From JAFDWR01 sp038216655 (GTDB lineage Bacteria > Armatimonadota > Fimbriimonadia > Fimbriimonadales > Fimbriimonadaceae): a stretch of DNA of 64,000 bases. Where the stretch lies: positions 101,819 through 165,818 of the forward strand of contig JBBQPZ010000008.1 in assembly GCA_038216655.1 (NCBI GenBank), given 5' to 3'. Below the pieces are notes generated by a model that did no database searches, was not told the DNA's origin, and saw only the letters and a list, made by a program, of their open reading frames with translations. A program made the position numbers and the translations under genes. Shown here piece by piece: positions 56,848 to 64,000 of this stretch (position 1 is its first letter; every line of letters starts with the position of its first letter).

Positions 56848-56894
56848 CAACTTGGTCGGGGACCCACCTGTAGGACCCCCTGGTGACCAAGTTG
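56848..56894. repeat. Inverted repeat upstream of the eRF1-like gene
   Basis: CAACTTGGTC (56848-56857) and GACCAAGTTG (56885-56894) are exact inverted repeats. Inside the 27-nt loop, GGGGACC and GGACCCC form a second imperfect pair. It lies 42-88 nt upstream of the gene at 56806, where a leader-RNA structure or a repressor site is possible; it could also terminate the transcript of the genes at 56916-57565. Confidence 0.55.
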
Positions 56895-56915
56895 TTCCGG
56901 ACTTTGAAAATCCAG

Positions 56916-57122
56916 CTATGGGTGGGTCGTTGGAGCGCCCGCTAAGGCAAATACCTTGACGATGAAGAATTCTCCATCTGGGCCGGTCTCCCTGCCTAGG
57001 CTCGCGAACGTGGTTCGCATCATCTCGTAACCCGCCTCATCGGGCATCGATATCTCGAATGGTTTGGCACCGTAGCTGCCAAGCAACTGGGTGGCAAGAA
57101 CGTTAGCTTCTTTTTGGGTCAT
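56916..57122 (-). CDS. 68-residue protein coupled to response regulator
   Basis: MTQKEANVLATQLLGSYGAK, then KPFEISMPDEAGYEMMRTTF and EFFIVKVFALAGAPTTHP. Its ATG (57122) overlaps the stop of the response-regulator gene (ATGA), good evidence that it is real. Small alpha/beta pattern, no family recognised. It may be a partner of the regulator or simply use its translation. Confidence 0.6.
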   Translation of the reverse strand: MTQKEANVLATQLLGSYGAKPFEISMPDEAGYEMMRTTFASLGRETGPDGEFFIVKVFALAGAPTTHP

Positions 57123-57565
57123 TGGATGCCTGGTGTGAGCGGCGGGGATAGAGCCCGGTCATTCGGCGCGTTGTCGACGGTCAGCCAGTAGCTCACGATC
57201 ATCGACACATGTTCGACGTATATGTTCGAATCAACCGGCTTTCGGACGCAACTGTTGGCGCCTCCTTCGAGGCACTCCGCAACTTCGGTATCTGAACCTT
57301 GGCCACTCAGGATGACGATGGGGACGTACCGCGTGCGGAGCTGGTTTCTGAGGGCGCGCAGGATCTCCAGGCCGTTGTAGCCCGGGAGGTGGAAGTCGAG
57401 AACGATGAGGGCGGGAATCGGTCCTTCGGGAGCGATCAGGCGTGCGATGGCTTCAGCACCATGCCGGATGACTTCTACGTAGCAAGGCACCTCCGACTTC
57501 CTAATTCCTCGTAAGGTGAGCATCTCGTCGTCGGAGTTGTCCTCGATCAGCATCAGATTTTTCAT
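57119..57565 (-). CDS. Single-domain response regulator (CheY/Rcp1-like)
   Basis: 148 residues from the ATG at 57565 (MKNLMLIEDNSDDEMLTLRG); an in-frame ATG at 57637 adds 24 residues and would abut a pentanucleotide repeat. Receiver domain: acidic pair ED/D at 8-12, phosphoacceptor Asp in ALIVLDFHLPGYNGLEILRA, Ser in IVILSGQGSD (Thr/Ser position) and Lys in NSCVRKPVDSN. The insertions and the LDFHLPG word match Rcp1-type regulators that pair with phytochrome or hybrid kinases. No output domain; no kinase gene nearby. Downstream 68-residue gene is translationally coupled. Confidence 0.87.
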   Translation of the reverse strand: MKNLMLIEDNSDDEMLTLRGIRKSEVPCYVEVIRHGAEAIARLIAPEGPIPALIVLDFHLPGYNGLEILRALRNQLRTRYVPIVILSGQGSDTEVAECLEGGANSCVRKPVDSNIYVEHVSMIVSYWLTVDNAPNDRALSPPLTPGIQ

Positions 57566-57640
57566 GGCGTAACGCGCACCGATCTCCTTGGCGTTTAGAA
57601 GAGGACCCTGGGTTGGTAATGGTTGGATAGTGGTCATCCC

Positions 57641-57660
57641 AATTCAATTCAATTCAATTC
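57641..57660. repeat. Pentanucleotide repeat (AATTC)4
   Basis: Four exact AATTC units 4 nt upstream of the alternative ATG at 57637 of the response-regulator gene. A unit change would alter promoter or leader spacing. Confidence 0.85.
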
Positions 57661-57945
57661 AAGGCTTTGTCTCAGGTAGCGTTGAAGGAAGCGAATTCTC
57701 GCGGCAGAGTCATTTTCACATGGTCAACCTTGAGTCGGAAAGTCCAGTGATTCGTGTCATCGAATTTTAAGACATGCAATCTTGCGGCATCATCGATATT
57801 AAGTGCCATGTCAAAACGGCTTGACCGTATCCGTTTGAACCCGCGACGGTGAGCTGGGTTGAGGTTGGTGCCCAGTATCTGCCTCTATGCTGCGCCGAAA
57901 CCCGCAATAAGGGGCTGGGGCACCTCACCCAACTCTCCCGTTACC
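57661..57945. other. Gap without recognisable gene
   Basis: Between the response regulator leader and the end of the SGNH hydrolase gene. Short ORFs here show no family words or start signals. I see no RNA gene or strong hairpin. Confidence 0.4.
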
Positions 57946-58695
57946 TCAAGGGTGAACGGCGCGGGACTTGTCACGCATAAGCTTGCTGAGCAATGGCTCC
58001 ATCGCCTTCGCCCAAACCAGGGCGCCAGCGGGGTTTGGGTGCAAGACGTCCGGCATCATCGCCTTGTTCATTGAGCCGTCGGGGTATAGGAAGACCTTCG
58101 AGATGTCGAGGTAGAAGACGTGCTTACGGTCGGCGAGGTGTTTGATCAGATCGTTTGAGCGGGCAATGACCTGGCCACGGCTGTTCTGGGCGGGCACGTC
58201 TCCGTAGGGGAAGGTGGCGAGGAGAAGAATCTTGGTATTCGGGAGCTTCTCGCGGAGAAGCTTGACGATCGCCTCGATTCCGCCCGCGATCTGCACGGGG
58301 GTGTGGTGGGTCGGAAAGTTGTGCTCGTCGGCGTTGTTGGTGCCGATCATCAGCGTCACGACCTTGGGCGACTGCCCGGCGATCTCGCCATTCTGCAGGT
58401 TCCAGAGCGTGTTCTCTGTGCGGCCGCCACTGTAGCCGAGGTTCAGGGCGTGGCGCGGGGCATAGAACTGAAGCCACACTGGCTGATACTCGGACTTCTC
58501 GAAGTTGTGGGTGATCGAGTCTCCGATCATGATCAGATCGAACTTCTCTTTGGCGGCGAGGGCCACCTTCTCCGCGTGGCGCTTCTCCCAGCCCGGTTGG
58601 GGAACCGGAACGGTCGCCGGATTCGGCTCCTGGCGATGGCCGGCCTGACCGATTGTCGTCAGTGCCAAGAGAATCGGAAGAAGCGGCGCACGCAT
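57946..58695 (-). CDS. Secreted SGNH/GDSL hydrolase (PAF-acetylhydrolase-like)
   Basis: 249 residues from the ATG at 58695, with signal peptide MRAPLLPILLALTTIGQAG; a much longer ORF upstream lacks homology and crosses the divergent promoter. SGNH blocks are all visible: Ser in DLIMIGDSITHNFEKSE, Gly in ALNLGYSGGRTENTLWNL, Asn in VVTLMIGTNNADEHNFP, Asp and His in MMPDVLHPNPAG. The family removes acyl groups from lipids or sugars; in this CAZyme-rich setting a sugar esterase is plausible. Divergent from the aldo/keto reductase gene. Confidence 0.9.
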   Translation of the reverse strand: MRAPLLPILLALTTIGQAGHRQEPNPATVPVPQPGWEKRHAEKVALAAKEKFDLIMIGDSITHNFEKSEYQPVWLQFYAPRHALNLGYSGGRTENTLWNLQNGEIAGQSPKVVTLMIGTNNADEHNFPTHHTPVQIAGGIEAIVKLLREKLPNTKILLLATFPYGDVPAQNSRGQVIARSNDLIKHLADRKHVFYLDISKVFLYPDGSMNKAMMPDVLHPNPAGALVWAKAMEPLLSKLMRDKSRAVHP

Positions 58696-58702
58696 GGAGG
58701 CA

Positions 58703-58708
58703 AGGTTA
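58703..58708 (-). promoter_or_regulatory. TAACCT -10-like box 7 nt before start codon
   Basis: On the minus strand TAACCT, preceded by TG one base away, ends 7 nt before the ATG at 58695. Confidence 0.4.
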
Positions 58709-58774
58709 CACGAGTGCCGATCCAAATGGGGTTGTTTCGCTTCTGACTTGCTGTCCCTCCCTCTCGTCAAATCG

Positions 58775-58780
58775 TAGGCT
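58775..58780 (+). promoter_or_regulatory. TAGGCT -10-like box 6 nt before start codon
   Basis: TAGGCT ends 6 nt before the ATG at 58787; no ribosome-binding site. Confidence 0.4.
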
Positions 58781-58786
58781 AAGTCG

Positions 58787-59656
58787 ATGTCAACGATTTC
58801 CGCACCCGCTTCTAGTTCCGGCACCTTCAAGATCGGAGGCGACCTTCCCGTCCACCGCCTCGGATTCGGCGCGATGCGCATCACCGGCCCCGGAATCTGG
58901 GGCGACCCGAAGGATCCCGCCAACGCCAAGGCGGTTCTCCGCAAGGTCATCGACCTTGGGATCAACTTTATCGACACCGCCGACTCCTACGGCCCGGAGA
59001 CCTCCGAACTCCTGATCGCCGAGGCACTGCACCCCTATCCAGCGGGACTGGTCGTCGCGACGAAGGGCGGGCTCACCCGCTCGGGTCCTGACAAGTGGGA
59101 TCCCGTGGGCCGACCGGAGTATCTCCGCCAGTGCGTCGAACTGAGCCTGCGCCGCCTCAAGCTCGATACGATCGACCTCTATCAGCTCCACCGAATCGAC
59201 GCCAAGGTTCCCCGTGAGGATCAGCTCGGAGAGCTAAAGCTGATGCAGGAGGAGGGCAAGATTCGCCACTTCGGTCTCTCGGAGGTAACGGTCGAAGAGA
59301 TCGAGGCGAGCCGAAAGATCATCGAAGTGGTGTCGGTCCAGAACCTGTTCAACTTGTCGAACCGCAAATCTGAGAGCGTGCTGGACTATTGCGAGAAGGA
59401 AGGGATCGGATTCATTCCCTGGTTCCCGGTGTCGAACGGCGAACTGGCCCGCCCGGGCGGGATCCTCGACAATCTGGCCAAGGAGCACGGCGCGACCCCC
59501 GCGCAGCTTGCGCTGGCTTGGCTGCTCAAGCGGTCGCCGGTGATGCTACCGATCCCCGGCACGTCCTCTATCGCGCACCTGATCGAGAACACCGAGGCCG
59601 CGACGCTTACGTTGAGCGACGCCGAGTTCTCATCACTTGACGCGCTCGGCGCGTAG
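58787..59656 (+). CDS. Aldo/keto reductase
   Basis: 289 residues. Opening strand VHRLGFGAMRITGPGIWG; tetrad Asp and Tyr in NFIDTADSYGPETSELL; Lys in VVATKGGL; His in IDLYQLHRID; then VSVQNLFNLSNRKSE and LPIPGTSSIAHLIEN for the cofactor. Different subgroup from the enzyme at 5377 (shorter, IGFGAMRITGPGIWG type, close to NADP-dependent oxidoreductases YqkF/YdbC). Cytoplasmic; substrate unknown. 16 nt before the next gene, so probably co-transcribed with it. Confidence 0.9.
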   Translation: MSTISAPASSSGTFKIGGDLPVHRLGFGAMRITGPGIWGDPKDPANAKAVLRKVIDLGINFIDTADSYGPETSELLIAEALHPYPAGLVVATKGGLTRSGPDKWDPVGRPEYLRQCVELSLRRLKLDTIDLYQLHRIDAKVPREDQLGELKLMQEEGKIRHFGLSEVTVEEIEASRKIIEVVSVQNLFNLSNRKSESVLDYCEKEGIGFIPWFPVSNGELARPGGILDNLAKEHGATPAQLALAWLLKRSPVMLPIPGTSSIAHLIENTEAATLTLSDAEFSSLDALGA

Positions 59657-59672
59657 CGGGCCCTCAAGCTAG

Positions 59673-61424
59673 GTGATGCTGATGGGTTCTCCCTTCCAGT
59701 ACGCGTCATCATCACCCCGAGATAAAGCCACAGCCAGGTTTAATCAGAGGGTGATTTCACGCCGAGACTTCCTCGCCGCCACCGGTTCCACCTGCCTTGC
59801 CCTTGGAGCCGCGCCCTTTGCGAGTGCGTTCGTACCTTCCGAATTCTCAGCGGGCAAGAAAGCCATGCGCTGCATCAACATCGTCAACTTCATCCGCGGC
59901 GTGGAGCCTCGGTTCCAGACCGACCTGTTGCTGCCGGTTCAGAAGCAGATGGAGCTGATCCTGGCCCACAAGCTCCCCGCGACCTGGCTGCTGCAGTTCG
60001 ATGCCTTGGTCTCCGGGCCGTTCGTGCAGTACCTGAAAGAGCACATGACACCGAACCACGAGGTCGGCTTCTGGTTCGAGATGAACGAAATGCACTGCAA
60101 GGCGGCGGGCGTGGAGTGGCGTGGACGGCCGGGCTACGAGTGGGATCACCTCCCTCCCGTCGCGTTCACGATCGGCTACACGCCGGAGGAGCGAATCAAG
60201 CTCGCCGACACTGCGATGCGGCAATTCAAAGAGACCTGGGGCAATTATCCCAAGTCGGTGGCAAGTTGGAATCTCGACTCGATCACCCTCGCGCATCTGG
60301 TTGACAAGTACAAGGTCGACGCGTTCGCGGTGTGCCGGGACCAAATTGCGACCGACGGTTTCACCATCTGGGGTGCCCCGATCGCCGGCTACTACCCGAG
60401 CAAGACGAACTGCTGGAGCCCGGCGCTAGACGTGAAGAACCAGATTGCGAGCCCGGTCTTCCGGATGCTCGGGCAAGACCCGGTCTACTACTACGACCGG
60501 CAATACAAGGTTCCCGGCGGTAAGACGATCAGCGAGCCGGATACGATGGAGCCGGTTTGGACCTCGGGTCGGTCGTCCGTCTTTGTCAAAGAATTCCTGA
60601 ACATGATCGTGGATGCTCCGACCGGACAGTTCGCTTACGCCCAGATCGGGCAGGAAAACAGCTTCCCCTGGCCCGATCAGGAGCAGGGATACGGGCCGCA
60701 GATGGTTGCCCTGGCCGCGCTTCGGGGTGCGGGGAAGGTCCATATCGAGACTATGGGCGACTCCGGACGGCGCTTCAAGCGCAGCTTCAAGACCACTCCC
60801 GTCCAGGCCCAGGTTCAGCTCAAAGACTCCTTCGGCAACATCGACCCAGTGGAGACTTCGATCTGGTACCAGAGCCGGTTCTACCGCGCGAACCTCCACT
60901 TCCGTGGCGACGTACCGTTCATGCGCGACCTGACGGTATACAGCGACGTGCATCCCCAGCCGTTCCTTGAGAAGGCAACGCGGTTGAACGACGTCGAGCA
61001 AAAGATGCCCCCGGTTTTGGATGGCTACCACTGGCGCTCGAAAGAGAAGGGGGCGCTAACCGGGATGTTCTTCGTGCTCGATGGCGAGCGGCTCCAGATC
61101 GAGAAGCCGCCGGTTGTGCGTGAGGAGAACGACCGCCTCGTGATCGAGCTCTCACTGGCGAAGGCCGGACTGACGACGGTGACATTCCGTGATAAGGGGA
61201 TCGAGTTCGCGGTCGCCTCGAAGGCCGAAGTCACTCTGTCGTTCGAGTGGGACCCCGCCAAAGCCGCACTACGCGCCGTAGAGCCCCAGAAAGCCTCTTA
61301 TCACTTCGCCGACCTCGACTACTCGGTCGGCATCCGCGGAGGTACCGCCCGTCTAACCGCCAACGGTTGGCAGGTCATCTCGAACGGAGGACCCGTTACC
61401 CTGCAACTCGCTCAGAAAGCCTGA
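59673..61424 (+). CDS. Tat-exported protein with deacetylase/GH57-like barrel
   Basis: 583 residues. Twin-arginine signal VISRRDFLAATGSTCLALGA ending FASAF; the first ~28 residues before it are unusually long and a later start is possible. Residues ~65-330 read like the NodB/GH57 polysaccharide-deacetylase-type barrel (CINIVNFIRGVEPRF, PATWLLQFDALVSGPFVQYL, EVGFWFEMNEMHCKAAGVEW, TPEERIKLADTAMRQFKETW, GNYPKSVASWNLDSITLAHL), although the standard metal HxxxH set is not evident. C-terminal half is beta-rich. Probably acts on a glycan outside the cell; exact chemistry is not assignable. Converges on the GH31 gene with 15 bp between stops. Confidence 0.6.
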   Translation: MMLMGSPFQYASSSPRDKATARFNQRVISRRDFLAATGSTCLALGAAPFASAFVPSEFSAGKKAMRCINIVNFIRGVEPRFQTDLLLPVQKQMELILAHKLPATWLLQFDALVSGPFVQYLKEHMTPNHEVGFWFEMNEMHCKAAGVEWRGRPGYEWDHLPPVAFTIGYTPEERIKLADTAMRQFKETWGNYPKSVASWNLDSITLAHLVDKYKVDAFAVCRDQIATDGFTIWGAPIAGYYPSKTNCWSPALDVKNQIASPVFRMLGQDPVYYYDRQYKVPGGKTISEPDTMEPVWTSGRSSVFVKEFLNMIVDAPTGQFAYAQIGQENSFPWPDQEQGYGPQMVALAALRGAGKVHIETMGDSGRRFKRSFKTTPVQAQVQLKDSFGNIDPVETSIWYQSRFYRANLHFRGDVPFMRDLTVYSDVHPQPFLEKATRLNDVEQKMPPVLDGYHWRSKEKGALTGMFFVLDGERLQIEKPPVVREENDRLVIELSLAKAGLTTVTFRDKGIEFAVASKAEVTLSFEWDPAKAALRAVEPQKASYHFADLDYSVGIRGGTARLTANGWQVISNGGPVTLQLAQKA

Positions 61425-61439
61425 ATGCGTGGGAAGCCT

Positions 61440-63560
61440 TTAGTCTCGAATCAGCCTTGCCGCCGCTGGCTGCCAGGAAACGACGCGATAGCGGGGCTTT
61501 CCGGAATAGGCACCCTCATGGGTACTCGTTCCCTTTGAGCCGTCCCAACTCAGCGTGATCCGGTTCTGGACGTCTTTCTCGTAGTCGAAGGTCTCGCCGT
61601 CATCCTCGTAGAGCGCAAAGGGGGCGGGCTTTGCCCCGTAGACTCGCACCGTCACCTCGAACGACGTGCTCGGTCCGACGTGAGCGACCGGGTTGGCGAG
61701 CGGCAGGAGACTGCCGCTCTTCACGTACAGCGGCATCTGGCTTAGCGGCTTGGCGATCTCGACCTTGCGGCCCCCCTGAATCTTCTCGCCGGTGAAGAAG
61801 TCGAACCATTCGCCGGGCGGGAAGTAGACCGACCTCTTCGCCTGTCCGGTGAACATCGGCGCGACCATCAGAGAGGGGCCGAACATGAACTGGTCATCGA
61901 TGTCCCGCGACGGCGCGTCGTTGGGATAGTCAAGCAGCAGCGCCCGGATCGGCGGTGTGCCCCGAAGATGGTATTCATTGAAGGCCGAGTAGAGATAAGG
62001 CACCAGGCTCATCCGGAGCTTAAAGAGATCGCGGACCAGGGTGGTTGCCTCCACATGCTCGGGCATGAGCACACCCGCGTTCCCCTTTTCAGCGTTGATT
62101 TGCAGCCAGGGCGGCAGCTTCATGTACCAGCAGTTGATCATCGCGTACGGTGAGAAGATCACCGACTGCGTGCGTCGAACGAGATCCTCGACGGAGTCAC
62201 TGTCGCGCACCTCGGGAACCCACATATGCCCGCCGAACCCGCTCTTTACCAACCCCCGAACATAGTTCTTGTGATCGTAGGTGTCGGAGTAGATCGTGTA
62301 CGGAAGCGGAGCGGCGAGGGCGTGGGACTCACGGACGAGGCCCCAGGTGCGAAGGTTCTTCTGGCGGAATGGCCCCAGCATGGTCTGCTGCGCGAGCGTC
62401 CCAAACAGCGAATGCATTTGCTCGCCATCCAATCCCGAGGGGAACGTGCTCGACTCCGGGAACGACCATGGTCGGTCTGAGAACGGCTGATTGTCGACCT
62501 CGTCGATTTTCAGGGAATCGACCCCTTTGGAGAACAAGGATTCGATCTGTTGGCCAAGGAAGATCTTGCGCCCTTGCGGCGTAGCGAAGTCGGGCACGAG
62601 CCCGCCCCAGACCTGGAAGTTCCCCGAATACGGGATGAGCGGTTTGTAGATCGGGGAGGTGGGATGGGTGAAGGGGTGCTCCCAGAAACTGAGCCGGAAA
62701 CCCAGGTCGTGCATTCGGTTGATGAACGCGTCCGGGTCCGGGAAGCGTTGCTTGTTCCAAAGGAACGAACAGGAATAGGTGTGGGTTTGCCAGCCGGGCT
62801 CGAGGCCAAACATGTCGCACGGGATATCGTCTTTGCGGAACGAGTCGGCCAGCGCAATCGCCTCGCTCGCCGAGAAGTCCTTGAAGCAGCGGTAGGCGAT
62901 CCCTAGACCCCAGAGGGGAGGCATCGCGCCGCCGCCGGAGAAGAGGTTGTAGCGGCTAACCGCGTCGAGCGCGGTGGGGCCGGCGACGATGTAGACGTCG
63001 ACCCCCTGCGCGGTCGGGATCTCGGCGAGGACGCTCCCTTTCGAGCCTCCCTTGGTCACCGCGTTGCCGAAGTAGAACCGCGCATAGCGGGCGGTGTCGA
63101 CGTAGACGCCGTATCCGTGGGTCGAGACATAGAATGGCTCGGGCGCGTGCGATTCGTTCAGCGGGCTCTCCGGATTATCGGAAGGAGCCACCCACGCACG
63201 GCGGTTCGAGAGCTCCCAAACCACGTTGTTCAGACCAAGGCCGTAGAACTTCTCGCCGCTGGACATCGGCAGCTCGACCGAGCACCCGCGGGTTGATCGC
63301 CGGAACGTAATGTCAGCCGGAGAAACCGGCATCGGGCCAGGAGTGGCGATCTTCGCCATCGCCTCGTTTGCGGACGGGGCCGAGCGGTACGAGATCGGCG
63401 TCCGCTTCTCCGGGCTCCCGAATCGGAGTCGCCAAACGCCGGGGGCGACGAGAGTCGCTTGAGGCGAGTCCCCTGCCTGAGCAAGAGCCGTACCTCCGCC
63501 GATGAGCACAAGCATCACGAAGAGGAAAACCAGGCGGACGCGGGCGATTTCCGAACGCAT
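61440..63560 (-). CDS. Secreted GH31 family enzyme
   Basis: 706 residues from the ATG at 63560, where a signal peptide begins (RLVFLFVMLVLIGGGTALAQ) and a TAAGTT box sits 5 nt upstream. The ORF stays open for 91 more codons upstream, through a broken VOC gene, but that part is not GH31. Barrel: MPPLWGLGIAYRCFKDFSAS, DIPCDMFGLEPGWQ, RLSFWEHPFTHP, nucleophile Asp in VDSLKIDEVDNQPF, acid/base region in TIYSDTYDHKNYVRG and GGHMWVPEVRDS. C-terminal FMFGPSLMVAPMF and VYFPPGEWFDFFTGEKI as in GH31. The sequence around the catalytic sites departs from alpha-glucosidases, so alpha-xylosidase or alpha-galactosidase-like activity is possible. Confidence 0.87.
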   Translation of the reverse strand: MRSEIARVRLVFLFVMLVLIGGGTALAQAGDSPQATLVAPGVWRLRFGSPEKRTPISYRSAPSANEAMAKIATPGPMPVSPADITFRRSTRGCSVELPMSSGEKFYGLGLNNVVWELSNRRAWVAPSDNPESPLNESHAPEPFYVSTHGYGVYVDTARYARFYFGNAVTKGGSKGSVLAEIPTAQGVDVYIVAGPTALDAVSRYNLFSGGGAMPPLWGLGIAYRCFKDFSASEAIALADSFRKDDIPCDMFGLEPGWQTHTYSCSFLWNKQRFPDPDAFINRMHDLGFRLSFWEHPFTHPTSPIYKPLIPYSGNFQVWGGLVPDFATPQGRKIFLGQQIESLFSKGVDSLKIDEVDNQPFSDRPWSFPESSTFPSGLDGEQMHSLFGTLAQQTMLGPFRQKNLRTWGLVRESHALAAPLPYTIYSDTYDHKNYVRGLVKSGFGGHMWVPEVRDSDSVEDLVRRTQSVIFSPYAMINCWYMKLPPWLQINAEKGNAGVLMPEHVEATTLVRDLFKLRMSLVPYLYSAFNEYHLRGTPPIRALLLDYPNDAPSRDIDDQFMFGPSLMVAPMFTGQAKRSVYFPPGEWFDFFTGEKIQGGRKVEIAKPLSQMPLYVKSGSLLPLANPVAHVGPSTSFEVTVRVYGAKPAPFALYEDDGETFDYEKDVQNRITLSWDGSKGTSTHEGAYSGKPRYRVVSWQPAAARLIRD

Positions 63561-63565
63561 GGCCC

Positions 63566-63571
63566 AACTTA
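63566..63571 (-). promoter_or_regulatory. TAAGTT -10-like box 5 nt before start codon
   Basis: On the minus strand TAAGTT ends 5 nt before the ATG at 63560, supporting that start over the longer open frame. Confidence 0.45.
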
Positions 63572-63671
63572 CCCGTGCGGCGTGATTCCTCCCACGATTG
63601 TGGTAGGGCCAACCCTCTCTAATGCAACATTGTCCGGAGTGCCTCCTGAGCGGCGCCGCGGACTTGATCAT

Positions 63672-63833
63672 CATCGGCTCGAGCCGTCCGATTCGGGATT
63701 CGCCAGAGACCAGGACCGCCCAACCTTCGGCGTCGTCTCCTTCGACCCGGCGGAACCCCAGACCTTCATAAGAGGCTCTGGATCGGGTCACGTCCGCGAC
63801 GCGAATGCAGGTGTCAAGCCAGCCGATTTCCAT
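63672..63833 (-). pseudogene. Truncated VOC/glyoxalase gene fragment
   Basis: ATG 63833 opens MEIGWLDTCIRVADVTRSRA, SYEGLGFRRVEGDDAEGWAV and LVSGESRIGRLEP, the first beta-alpha-beta-beta unit of a VOC protein (the RSRASYEGLGFRRVEGD pattern is typical). Homology ends after ~54 residues, where a full protein needs ~120. The frame then runs on into the signal peptide of the GH31 gene. An insertion sequence begins 34 bp upstream. Likely decay or rearrangement linked to that element. Confidence 0.6.
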
Positions 63834-63866
63834 GCGGACACGGAACCATCAAAAGGGTGAGCGTTC

Positions 63867-64000
63867 TGACAGATAGGTAACAGATCGTTCCGGACACATG
63901 GGTTACACCTCATCTCTGGCCCTCGGGGGTCAAGGGAGAGAAGTTGTGCCCTGGAAGGAGTGTTCGGTGATGGAAGAGCGTTTGCGTTTTGTGGCTCGTT
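63867..64000 (+). mobile_element. IS481-like insertion sequence, left end
   Basis: TGACAGATAGGTAACAGATC (63867-63886) then TTCCGGACACATGGGTTACA has the form of the terminal region of IS481-family elements, and a transposase start follows at 63946. The right end is outside the window, so the terminal repeat and target duplication cannot be checked. Confidence 0.65.
63946..64000 (+). CDS. IS481-family transposase, N-terminus only
   Basis: Starts at GTG 63946: V/MPWKECSVMEERLRFVAR, cut by the window edge after 18 codons. The MPWKE..M..R..FV opening is that of IS481-type DDE transposases, which begin with an HTH before the integrase core. The RBS AGGGAGAG lies 6-13 nt upstream. Confidence 0.65.
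   Translation, partial: MPWKECSVMEERLRFVAR

Noticed and set aside
1..64000. Biosynthetic, CRISPR, toxin-antitoxin or prophage cluster
   Set aside because: None seen: the ATPase at 12147, the restriction fragment at 28198 and the IS at 63867 are isolated, with no phage structural, integrase or cas genes around them.

Overview
The window is GC-rich bacterial chromosome, dense in genes on both strands, and best fits a free-living, polysaccharide-degrading heterotroph of the Armatimonadota (Fimbriimonadales-like) or a close neighbour. The grounds are a pseudopilin with the FTLIELLVVIAIIAILAAIL leader and FPVFAQAK continuation common in that phylum, a planctomycete-style PSD1/DUF1501 pair, many secreted glycoside hydrolases, and start codons sitting 5-10 nt behind a TAnnnT box (apparently leaderless mRNAs). 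The placement is inference: no rRNA or ribosomal protein gene lies in the window.

Layout. 1-10 kb: end of a GH127 beta-L-arabinofuranosidase, a MinD-like ATPase with a MshEN-like N-terminus, a cNMP-glutaredoxin-thioredoxin-reductase fusion, an aldo/keto reductase, and a complete ribose-type ABC importer (ATPase, permease, binding lipoprotein). 10-13.5 kb: a repeat-rich stretch with a 182-bp tandem palindromic repeat and three copies of a GGATGCCTCGGGG hairpin element, around a phosphotransferase and a RepA/AAA_25-type ATPase. 13.5-27.3 kb: an exported caspase-like peptidase, an NTF2-like secreted protein, a class V aminotransferase, a large BNR/VPS10 propeller protein, GH16, a VOC protein, a nucleotidyltransferase, GH35, a Bax-inhibitor-1-like membrane protein coupled to a P-II protein, and a large TPR protein. 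27.3-28.7 kb: a strong terminator, a dispersed repeat, a degenerate minisatellite, tRNA-Pro(GGG) and a fragment of a type III restriction/helicase subunit. 28.7-36.3 kb: a redox group with PSD1 cytochrome, DUF1501, a monohaem cytochrome, a multihaem-cytochrome/cytochrome-b fusion and YceI.

36.4-53 kb: a TIG-domain protein and methionine aminopeptidase, then an alpha-glucan locus. A minus-strand operon encodes a binding-protein/permease fusion, a second permease with a periplasmic insert, and a GH31 alpha-glucosidase. Divergent to it is a secreted GH13 enzyme. Further on, a LacI regulator is translationally coupled to a second secreted GH13 enzyme. The same palindrome (GAATACGTATTC, or 11/12 of it) lies upstream of the transporter operon and twice upstream of lacI, which predicts one local regulon: GH13 enzymes cut alpha-glucan outside the cytoplasm, the ABC permeases import oligosaccharides, and GH31 trims them.

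53-64 kb: DUF1003 protein, M29 aminopeptidase, a LuxR-type regulator with the HTH at the N-terminus, a two-domain eRF1-like protein, a CheY-like regulator coupled to a 68-residue protein, an SGNH hydrolase, a second aldo/keto reductase, a Tat-exported deacetylase-fold protein, and a second GH31. The right edge has a broken VOC gene open in frame to that GH31, next to the left end of an IS481-like insertion sequence that runs off the window. Most of the window is ordinary. The items I would follow up are the protein fusions (MshEN-MinD, cNMP-Grx-TrxR, MalE-MalF, haem-cytochrome b), the LacI operator set, the leaderless promoter pattern, the ATPase/caspase-like pair that share an upstream sequence block, and the repeat families.
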